Assembly (NCBI GenBank): GCA_023974075.1
Contig: CM043797.1
Coordinates: forward strand, 33,371,023-33,435,022
From: Chaenocephalus aceratus
Taxonomy: Eukaryota; Chordata; Actinopteri; Perciformes; Channichthyidae
Reading direction: 5' to 3'
DNA length: 64,000 bases
The position numbers and the translations under genes are program-made. Each line of letters starts with the position of its first letter. Position 1 is the stretch's first letter. Positions 1-11,091 of this stretch are shown here, piece by piece. Below the pieces are notes generated by a model. It was not told where the DNA came from. It was given only the letters and a program-made list of their open reading frames with translations, and searched no databases.

Positions 1-695
1 AGAATCTAACGGTGCTCACCTCAACACTGAAAGATACAAACTCATGACGTTATCAACAAAAACGTACATCAAAACAAGTGGCGCTAGGTACTAACATGCG
101 CTAGGCTAACATGGCTTACCTTCATCTTTGCATGGTCTAAACTGGTCTTCAATGGCATTACAACGATAAAAACGATGATGTAGTTAATCCATAGGTTAAT
201 ATCCAATGTGACTGTGTCCCCTTTGAAATGTTCTGATAATCTATAAGCAATAAAACTGCAATTCCGTTATCTGCTGTCCGCTCTGTGCTCCGTGCGCTCT
301 GGGCCCTGCAATTCCTGCTTCCTTACGTAGTAAACAGTAAGTAAAGTCTGCTGCGTAATGTGCTTACGCTGACTGGCATTGGCAGTGCACTGCATCCCCA
401 TTAAGTAATGGTTGATTAATAAATCCCATTTTATGTTTCATCATACTCTCAGAGTAGTCGTCCGGAAACTTGAAATGTTCGCTGCATACATGCGCCTGTG
501 GATCTTTCGGTTCGGGCCGAGCACATTTCGCTAGTCACTGCCTCCCAACTACGCTTACCCGTTGGCAATAGATGGAACCGAGCATTCCGTGGATTGTTCC
601 TATCCGAATTGTGGCAATGTTTCGCGATACAATAAGGCATATTTCAATAGAATTGTGAGAGTAACTAGAGTAAACAACATGAACAAAGCACATAC
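1..695. other. Intergenic DNA, no gene seen
   Basis: No open frame here resembles a known protein. The small frames on both strands around 449-822 do not match anything recognised, and they run into the LINE remnant that begins near 696. The segment may be flanking DNA or an unrecognised part of the same repeat. Confidence 0.4.
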
Positions 696-1344
696 GTGCT
701 ACCTGCATGTGCCATCCAACCTCTGCAGCTCATCCAGAATGCAGCGGCTCGTCTGGTCTTCAACCTTCCTAAATTTTCCCACACCACTCCGCTCCTCCGC
801 TCCCTTCACTGGCTTCCGGTAACTGCTAGAATTCACTTCAAGACACTGGTACTTGCGTACCATGCTGCGAATGGATCTGGCCCTTCCTACATCCAGGACA
901 TGGTTAAACTGTACACCCCAGCGCGTGCACTACGCTCTGCATCAGCCAAACGACTCGCTGCGAGGGGGACCCAAGTTCCCATCAGCAAAAACACGTGGGT
1001 TTGCTATCCTGGCTCCAAAATGGTGGAATGAGCTCCCCATTGACATCAGGACAGCAGAAAGCTTACACACCTTCCGGCGCAGACTGAAAACTCATCTCTT
1101 TCGACTCCACCTCGAGCGATAGAATTACTAACAAAGAACTGCTAACAGAGCACTTATATACTAATAAAGGACTGGCTTATCTATAGCAAGTTGAGTAGCA
1201 CTTGAAATGCTTGGCTCTATGAAACCTGATGTACTTTATGATTCTGTTTTCTTCAAGGTTGTGTCTTCCTGGTCGAATGTACTTATTGTAAGTCGCTTTG
1301 GATAAAAGCGTCAGCTAAATGCAATGTAATGTAATGTAATGTAA
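696..1344 (+). mobile_element. 5'-truncated L2-type LINE, C-terminal ORF2 remnant and 3' tail
   Basis: The reading frame from 696 carries the end of a LINE reverse transcriptase of the L2/CR1 group. Motifs seen include LIQNAAARLV, LHWLPV and, in another frame, FAILAPKWWNELP followed by FRRRLKTHLF and a stop at 1122. The protein moves from one frame to another around 960-1000, so at least one small indel has broken it. After the stop comes an untranslated tail ending in the usual fish L2 terminus, with TCGCTTTGGATAAAAGCGTC at about 1293-1312 and a short ATGTA array at 1321-1344. Such tails prime on short simple repeats. Only the last ~650 bases of an element several kb long remain, so it is a dead-on-arrival copy. 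Confidence 0.8.
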
Positions 1345-2690
1345 ATACGTCAATTTGTCTTCGACACCAAACGCATAGTTCACGTCACTTCCGGCAAAAT
1401 AAGTCATGTGACTCGTCAAAATGGCGCCGCCCACAGGGTTGATGTTATTTCGGTAATTAATCAGCTTAAAATCACTGATAACGTCATCGGATTTAAAAAA
1501 AAAAAAAAAAAAAGAATGGCAGAGACTGGTCTGTTTTATCGGATGATAATTATTTAAAAATGCGTGTCATGAGGATTGCCTCCCTTTAAAGATCATGTCA
1601 ACATGTTGACCAGCATCAAAAGAAGGCCTACATAAAGAGTAAACAGACTTAAACAGTCTTGGTCTGATTTCACTTCCTTAACCTGTTAAGCCCTGAGCAT
1701 GTTTTTCAGGTTTCAGGCTCGAAAATGACATGCCCAGAACAAATAACTATATCTTTTTTCTGAAAGCAATGATACACCTGTGAGTTGGATGTAGAAAAGT
1801 CAGAATCAATATAGATGTTTTTATTTTAAAGTAAATTCAGATTGAACATAGTAAAAAACTGTAAATTATAGTTTCCGTCCAAAAAAACCCCATTACTTAT
1901 AGTGAAAACCACCCTTGAATGATGGGATAGTAGACTAAAAGCTTTAGGAATCCAAAGTAAAACATATAATAAGTACCCTGTATCAAGATTGATGCAAAAC
2001 AAGTGAAATGTGACCTTTTTAGAGACATTTAGAAAAAACAAAACCCACCTCTGGGGTCCTTTGGGTATATTTGCCATATCTCTGGAACCTGTTGAGGTCT
2101 CCATATTAAGTTGAATAATTAAAACAAAAGTTAATATAATCAAATATTATCAAATAATAATAAAATATATTCTTGTATAACCCACAATGAAAATGCATTA
2201 TATTTCATGTTGTTCTATAATCACAGTATTTACAAACACAAGGGGTTTGGTCAATTGAGTTTAAGGCCTATTATAGTTTATCACTATGGGTGTCACTGTT
2301 TAAAGAGGGGAGACAGTTGTCTTCACTCACAGCAAGCTGTGCACAGGAGACCCCTGACTCAATGGAAAAGTACTGAAGCCCCAAAATGGGTTTAGGCCAT
2401 ACCATAGGAGAATATGTCTGGACATGTCCAGTCCTGCACACCAGAGGCCATGACCTTTCCCCACATGTATGAAGGTGTGTCTTTGGTCTTCTGTCCCTGT
2501 GTGGAGCATAAAAGCACTGGTTGAGAGGGAGAAAGCTCCAGAGCGGGGGTTTTCCTTGGTAAGTTCTCTGAAATTGACTTTGATTTTGAATGTATTGTTG
2601 AATGAAAGTTTCAATGTGTTTTTTATCACCGACCATTTATGAGGATATTGCTCTAAATTCTGTCGGAATAATTTAAAAGGTACAATTTAA
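1345..2690. other. Intergenic, probably old repeat DNA
   Basis: AT-rich sequence with a poly-A run at about 1497-1513 and no coding frame that I recognise. The stretch beginning near 1681 (TTAAGCCCTGAGC) has the look of an interspersed fish repeat, but I see no clear terminal repeats. The predicted 100-120-codon frames at 1826-2636 show no domain or motif. Confidence 0.3.
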
Positions 2691-2692
2691 AT

Positions 2693-3044
2693 GTCACAAC
2701 TGAGGTCGGCCAGTTGAATTTAGAATTGAAATGTCACAACTGAGGTGGGCCAGTTGAAGTTAGAATGTAAATGTCACAACTGAGGTGGGCCAGTTGAGGT
2801 TAGACTTTAAATGTCACAAGTAGTGGGCCAGTTGAAGTCAGAATTTAAATGTCAGAACTGAGGTGGGCCAGTTGAATTTAGAATGTAAATGTCACAACTG
2901 AAGTGGGCCAGTTGAGGTTGGAGTTTAAATGTCACAACTGAAGTGGGCCAGTTGAGGTTGGATTTTAAATGTCACAACTGAAGTGGGCCAGTTGAGGTTG
3001 GAATTTAAATGTCACAAGTAGTGGGCCAGTTGAAGTCAGAATTT
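2693..3044. repeat. Minisatellite, ~40-bp unit, about nine copies
   Basis: A tandem array whose unit starts GTCACAACTGAGGTGGGCCA and continues with GTTGARGTTAGAATKTAAAT (40 bp). Units begin at 2693, 2733, 2773 and 2813 and then every 36-40 bp. Two units carry the same small internal deletion (GTCACAAGTAGTGGGCCA), the fourth and the last. That pattern suggests the array grew by duplicating blocks of units. It ends about 25 bp before the TIR element that follows. Confidence 0.9.
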
Positions 3045-3069
3045 CGGTCTTGGCTATGCAGCAGTCTAA

Positions 3070-3826
3070 TGGCGCGTTTCCACTGCAGTGGGTAGCTCGC
3101 TTTAAGCGTGCCGAGCCGTGTGGGGCCCGTTTTTGGTTGCGTTTCCACTTGGCCTAGTTTTGGCCCGGGGCTACTTTTTCACCTTTTTTCTGGCCCGACT
3201 AAATCGTGGTTCTCGGGCAGGAACAACCAGGCTGAGTCGGGCTGAGTATGCTAAACTAGAGAGAGAATCGCTGGCAAGGGGGCTACAACTACAACAAGAT
3301 GAACATATTTGACCGTGATTTAATTGTAATACACGTTTCAAAATGATGCCGAAGTTACAACATACTGATACCGGTTAGTAAAAACCATGAATTAATGCTT
3401 TGACAAGTCTGCAGACAGACGGCAGGCAGAAAAACCCTTTTTAAAATGCGTGTTTTCTAAATGGAGCTTGGCTAAGCTAACGTTATATATGCTCCGACCC
3501 TCCACACTCACAACAACGGCCTATCCAGACATAAATAAACCAGCGACTGTATTCGCCATGACACAGGCAGTCTGTGGTTTGTACTTGTTTAACTTTTGTC
3601 TAGTTTCTGAACAGATATGAAGAGCTGTGAGCTCTGAGGGATAACAGCTAACGGCTGTGTTGTTTTTCTGGGGCTCTCAGTGAAGACGACGTCACGGCTC
3701 TGCCTACACTGCGTTACTATAGTAACTACCCCAGTTCCTAAACTGTAATGGAAGCGCAGCATTAAAGTGAGCCAGGCCTAATAAGGCCTAACCAAACCGA
3801 GCGAGGCCTGCAGTGGAAACGCGCCA
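3070..3826. mobile_element. Non-autonomous TIR DNA transposon, copy 1
   Basis: The element is bounded by inverted termini TGGCGCGTTTCCACTGCA and TGCAGTGGAAACGCGCCA. It is flanked by a direct TAA at 3067-3069 and 3827-3829, consistent with a 3-bp target-site duplication. No transposase is encoded; the 64-codon frame inside is chance. A second near-identical copy is at 59,505-60,272. A 3-bp TAA target would fit PIF/Harbinger elements, but the TIR sequence alone does not fix the superfamily. Confidence 0.8.
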
Positions 3827-3837
3827 TAATACACACA

Positions 3838-4280
3838 TTACCAAATAAGGAGTGAGAGTGACGCGTAGCCAAACCGGAAGCTGCATACACTCTGGTGGCT
3901 ACCATTAGCAGCTAACTTTTGTGCTACGATTTTTAGATAAAAATGGAATTATGGATTATAAACAATTTCTTCAAAGCCACAGATACATTATTAACCTATG
4001 GATCAACCGATTCAGCCGCGTTTTTTCTCGTTGTAATGCCATTGAACACGTCTTTTGATCAGATTGACAGCTACGGTGAGACGATCCGTAAAAGCTCCGT
4101 AAAAGGTACGTGTTGTGATGTCTGTGTTTGCTTCCCCTGTGGCGAGATCGGATCGCTTAGATACTATACTTAAATAATCTGTGGAGTCTCAGCTTTAATC
4201 GGATATATTGTATGTGCAGTTTCGATAAGTAATAAGGGTATCTTTATTTTGAATTCTGTGCTAAAGTGCGTTAGCATTTT
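3838..4280. repeat. Unknown repeat, copy A
   Basis: This stretch is similar, in the same orientation, to 5222-5630. Shared blocks include TAATGCCATTGAACAC (near 4035 and 5371), GATAAGTAATAAGGGTAT and GTGCGTTAG. The copies differ by many substitutions and small indels. No terminal repeats or protein were recognised. Confidence 0.6.
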
Positions 4281-4509
4281 TTTTTTTTAAATGAATAAAA
4301 CCGCACGTCCCTGCGGTGTGAATATCGCGCATGCACATATCGCGGTTATCGCCATGACACGGTATATCGTTCAGCCCTATAATAGCCTATAATCAATTTA
4401 AACAGAACAGATCTTAATGTTTGAATTCTACCATTTTGCGCAATAATCATAATGAATAAGTTCAAACAAACTAAAACTTACAGCTGATTAATAACGATAT
4501 CTAACTTGA

Positions 4510-5216
4510 GTTTTTATTATATCAAAAACCTGTTGAAATGCTACTGGTATTTGTACTGTCCCCCAAAAGCGTGTCGGCAGCCTCCAGGAATGCTTCTTTC
4601 ACAACTTTGCCGTCTTTGAAAGACTTCATGTGTTTCGCAAGAACGTGACTGACACGATAAGATGCTATGGTAGCAGCCTTGATCTTGTTGTTGGGCCGGG
4701 TGAAAATGGACTGCTGTGCATTTAGCTGTCCTTTCAGGTCCCTCCCCTTTTGGGAGCGTAGGGCAGAATTAAGAGGGAATTCCGTCTCGTAGTGTTTGTG
4801 CACTGTTTTGAAATGCCGCTCCTAAATTACCCTTCTTCGACAAAGCCACGCTCACATTGCAGATGAGACAGATGGACTTTGAATTGGAATATATACAAAA
4901 ATAATCATCCTCCCACTCGGAGTGAAAAAGATTTTTTGCTTCTGCCATAATTGCGGTGTACGGACTGTCACTGGTTGACACGGACAACGTCAGCAAAATA
5001 GTGCCCACTGCCTACCAGCCACGCCCCGACACATGGGGTCACGCCGGCCAATCACAAAGCTTTGATGCGTTCAAGTGCATTATTCTGGCACAGGAAGATT
5101 ATGTTATATAGGACATTAACGATAAAACAGAATATTGTTGTTCTATTTTTAGATACATCTCCCGATCGACTGGGAATCTCCCCGGTCGATCGCGATCGAC
5201 TGGTTGGGCACCCCTG
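4510..5216 (-). pseudogene. hAT transposase fragment (GTF2IRD2/ZBED-like), broken
   Basis: Read on the minus strand, 5008-4769 encodes a BED-type zinc-finger start (MAEAKNLFHSEWEDDYFCI, then CLICNVSVALSKKGNL). After a frame change around 4800-4770, 4803-4522 continues with ETEFPLNSALRSQKGRDLKG, RPNNKIKAATIASYRVSH and VVKEAFLEAADTLLGD. These are the N-terminal landmarks of hAT transposases of the type domesticated as GTF2IRD2. The zinc-finger histidines are lost at the frameshift and the RNase-H-like catalytic core is absent. The terminus CAGGGGTGCCCAA at 5216-5204 (minus strand) is a hAT/Charlie-like 5' end. The 3' end was not found, so the copy is truncated as well as frameshifted. Confidence 0.7.
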
Positions 5217-5221
5217 ATCTA

Positions 5222-5630
5222 AACATTACCATTGAAGATTGAGAGTGATGCGCACACAGTTTGCCCAAACCAATTTCTATGTTACACTCTATCGAAAACT
5301 ACGTTTATTGCCATAAATATGATGATGGATTAACCTCTGGATTAACCTTCAGCAGCGTTTTTCTCGTTTTAATGCCATTGAACACAACTTTTGATCAGAA
5401 CAACAGCTAAGGTAAGACGTTTTTAGCCGTTTTGGCTCCGTAAAGCACATTTCTTTGTTGTTGTTTCTTGTCGTTTGGCCATGAGTTCTGATCGCTCAGT
5501 GATGATACTTATATGTCTGGAATCTGTGTAATCTCAGTTTGCTAATCGATATCTTTTTGGTGCAGATCCGATAAGTAATAAGGGTATTTTACCTTGAGTT
5601 CTGTGCTAAGTGCGTTAGAATTTTTTCGCT
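5222..5630. repeat. Unknown repeat, copy B
   Basis: Direct, diverged copy of 3838-4280, starting immediately after the hAT terminus at 5216. See copy A for the shared blocks. Whether the two copies are a local duplication or two insertions of one family cannot be told from this window. Confidence 0.6.
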
Positions 5631-6964
5631 CAGGGCTAATTCAGAGCCTTTGTTATTGCCCTTTTGTTTTGTTTAGCTAAAAACGGTTAATAATGTCTGA
5701 TAGCTGAGTTTCTTCCCGTTAAGTGGGTATGACACATTCATAGTTTGTTAAATATTAAGAAGCCCTCAGACGCTGTTTCTTGCAAGATGTTGCGTTTTGC
5801 ACCCGCCCGCGGGGCCGTGGGGTTTAACTAGAATACATATTGACTTTGTCAATATATTGGTGACTGTGACTTTCAATTTGAATATTAAAAGTGGGAGACA
5901 CTTTATAATGTCTGCTCATTATTTAGGTTTTTGACTGGGCTTTTCATTGAAAGAGCTCCAATAAAATAGCTGCTGCCCAAAAAAGCCGACCGACAAAGCA
6001 ACTAAGAAGACCAAAAGAAGAGACCAAAAGAAGGTGCATACAGTAAGAGATTTATTATGCTTACAATTTTTAAGTTGACAGAAACTCCAAATGTATGATA
6101 ATATACTTTAGCTATGTGTCTAATAATAGATTTCAAACATTAACCTAAACGTGATAATATGTCAGTGTTTTTCACAATGTGTTTCTTCTGCCCCCAATTT
6201 GCCATAACATTTTAATTTCAGGTCTAATTTAGTTTCATTAAAATCAATGATATGTTTATAATAATGTAAGGGCACTTGGAGAACGCATATAACCCCCCAA
6301 GCCGATTCCAAAATTGAAAAAGTATTCTTAAATAGTATTGTAATGTGTTGTTTCTTGGCCCATGCAACAACTTTTTCAGTTTCAGGAAAATCAAGCCAGT
6401 GTTTTTCCAATGGTTGCTGAAAAACAGATCAACAAACAAACAAACACCCCAAGCCTAGAACAAAACCTCCTTGGCAGAGGTAATAACAGAGATTATAACA
6501 AATATATAAAGTTATTGTCTGGATTCGGTTCTTAACAAGTGGTGACTGTGATTGTTATCATTGTTTCAATTTGGTTTTAATTCTGGATCAGAATCAGAAA
6601 TCTTTTATGAGTCCCACAGACGGGACTTGTACAGAGTTACAGGATAACCGTATCATTAGTAGAACAGTAAAAAACCATTCCATCACAGATACAGGGTTGT
6701 CTGAAGATTAAGATAAGAGTACATAGCATTCAACATAAAAATATGAGACAGATTCTCTTCTCCATTGTATCTTTTTTTAATCTTTCTTATTTCTGTACTT
6801 ATCTCTTTACAGTGAAGGTGATCTCTTGACCCTAAAGCCGATTGTCAGAAACTGATATATACTTGAGTGATCCAATTGACGAAGGGAGAAACTACCATTG
6901 TTTACAATCTTCGGGAACATCTAGCGCTCAAGGTGCTGATCCCTCAAACATGTTTTTCATGTGC
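5631..6964. other. Intergenic DNA with a possible short interspersed-repeat fragment
   Basis: No gene seen. Around 6583-6660 the sequence (AATCAGAAATCTTTTATGAG, then GTCCCACAGACGGGACTTG) looks like a diverged reverse-strand LINE/SINE tail of the 'cagaaatactttatt' kind common in fish. The small minus-strand frames at 6162-6439 have no recognisable content. Confidence 0.3.
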
Positions 6965-7398
6965 TAATCAGCTTAGTGATTATAAAAGCACTGAATGGTT
7001 TAGGCCCAAAATAAAAGTCTGACCTCCTGCTAAATTATGAACCATCCAGATCTCTCAGGTCTTCAGCGACTGGTCCACTTTCTGTCCCCAGAGTCAGAAC
7101 TAAACATGGTAAAGCAGCGTTCAGTTATTATGCTCCAAATATCTGGTACAAACTCCCAGGAACCTGCAGGTCCGCTGCAACTCTGACTACTTTTAAATCC
7201 AGGCTGAAGACTTTTCTTTTTTCGCTGCTTTTAATTGAACTATTCACATCTTAAACTGTATCCATGTATTTTTTCTTTTAATGTTTCTTTTATTAGCTTT
7301 TCTTTTTAATGACATTTTTCTTAATGTCTTTCATTGTTTGTAAAGCACTTGCCTTGTGTTGAAAGGTGCTATATAAATAAACTTGCCTTGCCTTGCCT
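6965..7398 (+). mobile_element. Second LINE 3' remnant (L2-like), non-coding
   Basis: The sequence keeps decayed coding landmarks of the same LINE ORF2 C-terminus, for example CTGGTACAAACTCCCAGG (7142) and CAGGCTGAAGACTTTTCTTT (7200), matching the 'W..LP' and 'LK..LF' region. It has no open frame. It ends in the classic GAAAGGTGCTATATAAATAA followed by ACTTGCCTTGCCTTGCC (7381-7398). Orientation is the same as the LINE tail at 696-1344, but the tail sequence differs, so it is a different subfamily. Confidence 0.7.
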
Positions 7399-8943
7399 AG
7401 TGAAATTGCAAAAGTAAACATCTATTAACAGTCTCAGTTTATAACAAAAGTTGCAGCAGGCAGTAAAAACAGGTAGTGAACAGTAGGGTCTTTAATGTGT
7501 TCATATGTGGACAAATTGTTCCTGTTTGTACATTAATGCAGTGTATAATCACTTCAATAATGCAATTTCTACCATTAAAACGGACCGATTCACCTTCACA
7601 GATTTTATTGACAAATACAATTATTATATGTTACCTGTCATAAAATGTCATTAAATATTAGCTTGTTGTGTCATTATTAGTTGCTGGCAGTAATTTTCTC
7701 AGATTGCATTGCTGTCAATCAATGGCAGCCTCCACAGCTCTTAAGTTGCTAAACCAGCCCAGCAATCAGTGGAGCTATTTGGTGTGATGGCTATTGGCAA
7801 ACCTTTTGTGTGATATAAAAGAGATTACAATGACGGGGGTTGATTAACCAAACAGACAATTCATCTCTCGAATAAAAAAGTTTGATACAAAAGGCTTGTC
7901 TTCCTTTTACAATAGCGTGTAATTACAAAAATAACCCAGAAGCCTGTTCTTGTTGTGTGTCTACAGTTATGTGTTGTGGCTGTCAATAGAATACACATTC
8001 TGCAGCATGTAAGGTAATACTGCAGCCACTTCTGTCACTTTCTTCTGGGAACAATAGAGTTGAAAAATGACTCCCATCACAATTCACAACTTTTGCCTCT
8101 CAGCTTTCAGAACATCTAGGATTCACAAACTGATTCAGCTCCTGCACAACCCTGGGGAGCAATCTGATTAGATATGGAGCATCTTCTTTTTGCATCTCTG
8201 CAGATTTGCTGTCTCACAGCATAACCTATTTACGGCCACTGCAATTCATCACCATACAGCTCTGTGGTTCGGGGGGACGGTGGGAAATGTTTGTTGCTTG
8301 GAGGAAGACCATTGTGCCGCACTAGGCTGTGAAGCGCTGATTTTTGATTAATAAAGACAACACTGTGCCTGGGATGTGTTGCACGTGTTTTTATGATCAT
8401 TCTCAGAGACGGGGAAAAAAACATGATTAAATGAATGTGAGTAGGCTCTTTTCTAACATGGGCACATACACTAATCTAGGAACAACATGCAGTGTTGTAC
8501 CCTCCTCCGGCTTTACAGCTTACATCTTTACTACTAAACAACAAGAAAAAATTATGTTAACCCAAAAACATACCAATAAAGGTGGGTATTCCTATAGTAA
8601 ATACAAACATAGTCTTTCATGCAGAGTATACAGAACATAATGGTTTTGCATTTAGATTGTAAACATTCCCTTTTTCTTGGAATGAGTGCAATTGTGAGAA
8701 AAAAGCTTACTTTCAAATATATCATAAAATAGGAACAACCAAAAGAAAATCCAGAGCAAAGCTCAGACTGGGAGTGTGGCGGATAAAGGTCAGCTTGGCC
8801 CTTGGTGCCAGGCGTATGTGGGGTAAACATCTTATTAGGAGCGGGGGAAGGATATGCGTGTGTGTTCTGGGGCGGAGGGATGCTTGATGTCTCTGTGGGC
8901 GTAAACATCACCTGGATGAACCCAGTACAACGGGACGTGACAG
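7399..8943. other. Intergenic DNA upstream of kcnj1
   Basis: No gene seen. The 139-codon minus-strand frame at 8552-8971 and the other short frames lack recognisable motifs. The last few hundred bases should hold the proximal promoter if the exon at 8975-9115 is real. Confidence 0.35.
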
Positions 8944-8950
8944 TATAAAA
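8944..8950 (+). promoter_or_regulatory. kcnj1: Candidate TATA box of kcnj1
   Basis: TATAAAA about 30 bp upstream of a segment that ends in a strong splice donor (AAGAG|GTGAGT at 9115/9116). This spacing fits a TATA-driven first exon. The link to kcnj1 is inferred from orientation and from the acceptor just before the kcnj1 start codon. Confidence 0.4.
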
Positions 8951-8974
8951 CCCACAGGTGGTGGTGAACACGCA

Positions 8975-9115
8975 TTATAGGAGGACACACCTTTACTGTC
9001 TCAATCAATTGTTAAGTAGAAACACACAGACGGAGACGGGGGAAGGTGGAGCTGTTTTTTGCTATTTAACAACCTTTGGATGTGCTGCAAACTACTTTCA
9101 CTTCAAACTGAAGAG
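8975..9115 (+). other. kcnj1: Putative non-coding first exon of kcnj1
   Basis: Begins about 30 bp after the TATA box (start approximate) and ends at AAGAG before the donor GTGAGT at 9116-9121. It contains no start codon that opens a meaningful frame. Mammalian KCNJ1 also has 5' non-coding exons joined to one coding exon, which makes this arrangement plausible. The intron would be 9116-16,798 and would contain the whole DIRS element in antisense. No transcript evidence is available here. Confidence 0.4.
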
Positions 9116-9121
9116 GTGAGT

Positions 9122-10773
9122 TTGAACTAGAGAAATGTGCTTTCAGGGTAAGATATTTGATTGTTTATGGTGATAGTGTGATGTCTTGTGTGAGAAGTTC
9201 AGTAGTAGTTCATTTGATCTCCTGTAAATCGGATAGCCACTGCGAATGTTTTTTAAATAAATAAAGGGAAATATTTTTCTATAACTTTTTCTTTTTTACT
9301 TAAGCTGTAATGCACTGACAAAATAAAGCATTTAGTACAAATAAGGCGTTAAAGCTCATTAGTGATGTATTTCAAATAATCTCTTTTAAATCAAAAGTAG
9401 GCCAAATGTTCAATCCATGCTGCAGCTAGAATTATGTAACACATATCCTGCACATAGTTGTGGGTATTATTATATTAGAATGAGCCTTAAACATTTTTCA
9501 GAATTATAATGAAAATAATTAGGTAGTTTAAAAAAGGTAAGTCTAATATTGATTATCTTTTTACATGCTTTCTTGTCTGTTTTAATTGTTTAATTTAACT
9601 TTTGTATATTACAGTGGGAAATAAGTTCAACATTAAATGGGTCTGCAGTAAATATATAGTAAAACAATATACAGGGTAAATCCAGATCTACAAAAGTTAT
9701 AAGAGTCTCAAAGCTTTTAATCTAAGAGACATTTATTTGAATGCCGCAATGACTGCATTTAAGGCACATTCAAGAAGACTGCATCAAGTAAAGCTACAAC
9801 AAAGTCTAGTACAACTAAAACAAAAATAACATAATGAACACAACATAATGCAACACATTTAAGTCTATAAATTCAGATGTTACATTAGGTCAACATGCTA
9901 GAGTTGTCATGAGAGTAGAGTGAGTTGTGTTTCCAGTATATTATGTGGATGCTTTTCAAGAGTCCATTTCCATTCTTCTCCCAGTTGTTTTCAAATGCAA
10001 AGCAGTCGTTTCGAGTACATTGTCAAACATACAATTAAAATACTAAATAGCTGAAATGATTTAAGCATTTATCCGGTCACGGTATGAGAACATGCTGACC
10101 TAATGATTAGGTGTGTAATGACTAAGTTTGCTTCCAAAAGATTAAAGCTTGCAAACGAGCTACACTGAATAATCGTCAGGTTATTTTTTTTGGCAAAATG
10201 ACTGGATGTGAGCTTTAAGGGTTGAAAACAAAACCATAAACTCACAGCACTGTTCGTGTTGTACTTCTTCACACTCACTAACAAGCACACCATGATCCAA
10301 ATGGGCAGTTTGCTTGGCTTGGCAAGAACAGAGGCCATACTTGTTTGGAAACCTCTGTAAAGCCAATACTGCCAGTTACCATCCATCAAGTGCCAGAGTT
10401 ATGAGAGCTTGAATAAATCAATGACTGTTATGTCTGTGAGCAGCTGGGCTCCTAAATTATTTTAATGCCACGTTTATTTTTTGCAGCATTACATTCTAGC
10501 AAACAAAGCAGATCCTTGTGTTGAGACACTTGCATGCGACCAACATCTTTTGGGTTTATTCAGGCACTTATGTGTTACACTTCATTGGAAAGTTGTGTTT
10601 CCCATTAGCTTCAGGTCTTTACTTCAGTGCTGCCTCCACCCAGGATTATAGCCTTTCAGTTAGGATTAAAGCTGCAGTGGGACAGAGCGGCTTGGAAGCA
10701 TGTGAGACTGCAAATACACAGGGAGAGTCAGCAAAGTAACCAGTGGAGGGCAGTGACACATTTAGAGCAGGAA
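9122..10773. other. Putative kcnj1 intron 1, part left of the DIRS element
   Basis: AT-rich DNA with no convincing gene. The 106-codon minus-strand frame at 10,069-10,389 shows no domain. Nothing else was recognised. Confidence 0.35.
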
Positions 10774-10828
10774 AACTATAGGTTACTTACGTAACCCCAG
10801 TACTCAGAGTAACATGAAGTGAGATGTC

Positions 10829-10999
10829 TCACTATGGGATGCGCCTCAACGCGTATGTAAACAGAAGAATCAATCTCATTACGCCAATCCTGATTGGCTG
10901 GTGATCTTGACGTCTACGTCAGGAAATCCACCCACCCTTTAAGTAGCTTGCGCTACGTCGCAGCGTCATTCAAAATAAGCACCTCTTCTCGCTTCGCCA
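10829..10999. repeat. DIRS terminal inverted repeat, left (3' end of element)
   Basis: The reverse complement of this segment matches 16,071-16,235 almost continuously, from GCGAGAAGAGGTG to CATAGTGAGACATC, with a few substitutions and a short indel. Outside this core the two ends differ, and each end is instead matched by the internal complementary region. Confidence 0.88.
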
Positions 11000-11018
11000 T
11001 AGCAAGAAGGGCCGTCTG

Positions 11019-11091
11019 GTGAGACATCTCACTTCATGTTACTCTGAGGCTGTGGTTACGTAAGTAACCTATAGTTCTCATTCATAACACT
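11019..11091. repeat. DIRS internal complementary region
   Basis: 11,019-11,076 (GTGAGACATCTCACTTCATG through TTACGTAAGTAACCTATAG) is complementary to the left extremity at about 10,774-10,836. 11,074-11,091 (GTTCTCATTCATAACACTC) is complementary to the right extremity at 16,243-16,261. The two blocks meet at GTT, so this region spells the junction that would form if the element's ends were joined in a circle. It begins directly after the recombinase stop codon. Confidence 0.88.

Noticed and set aside
2693..3044. CRISPR-like array
   Set aside because: Units are contiguous with no variable spacers and the genome is vertebrate; it is a minisatellite.
3118..3312. 64-codon frame in the TIR element
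   Set aside because: The second copy of the element does not keep it open, and it has no transposase motif.
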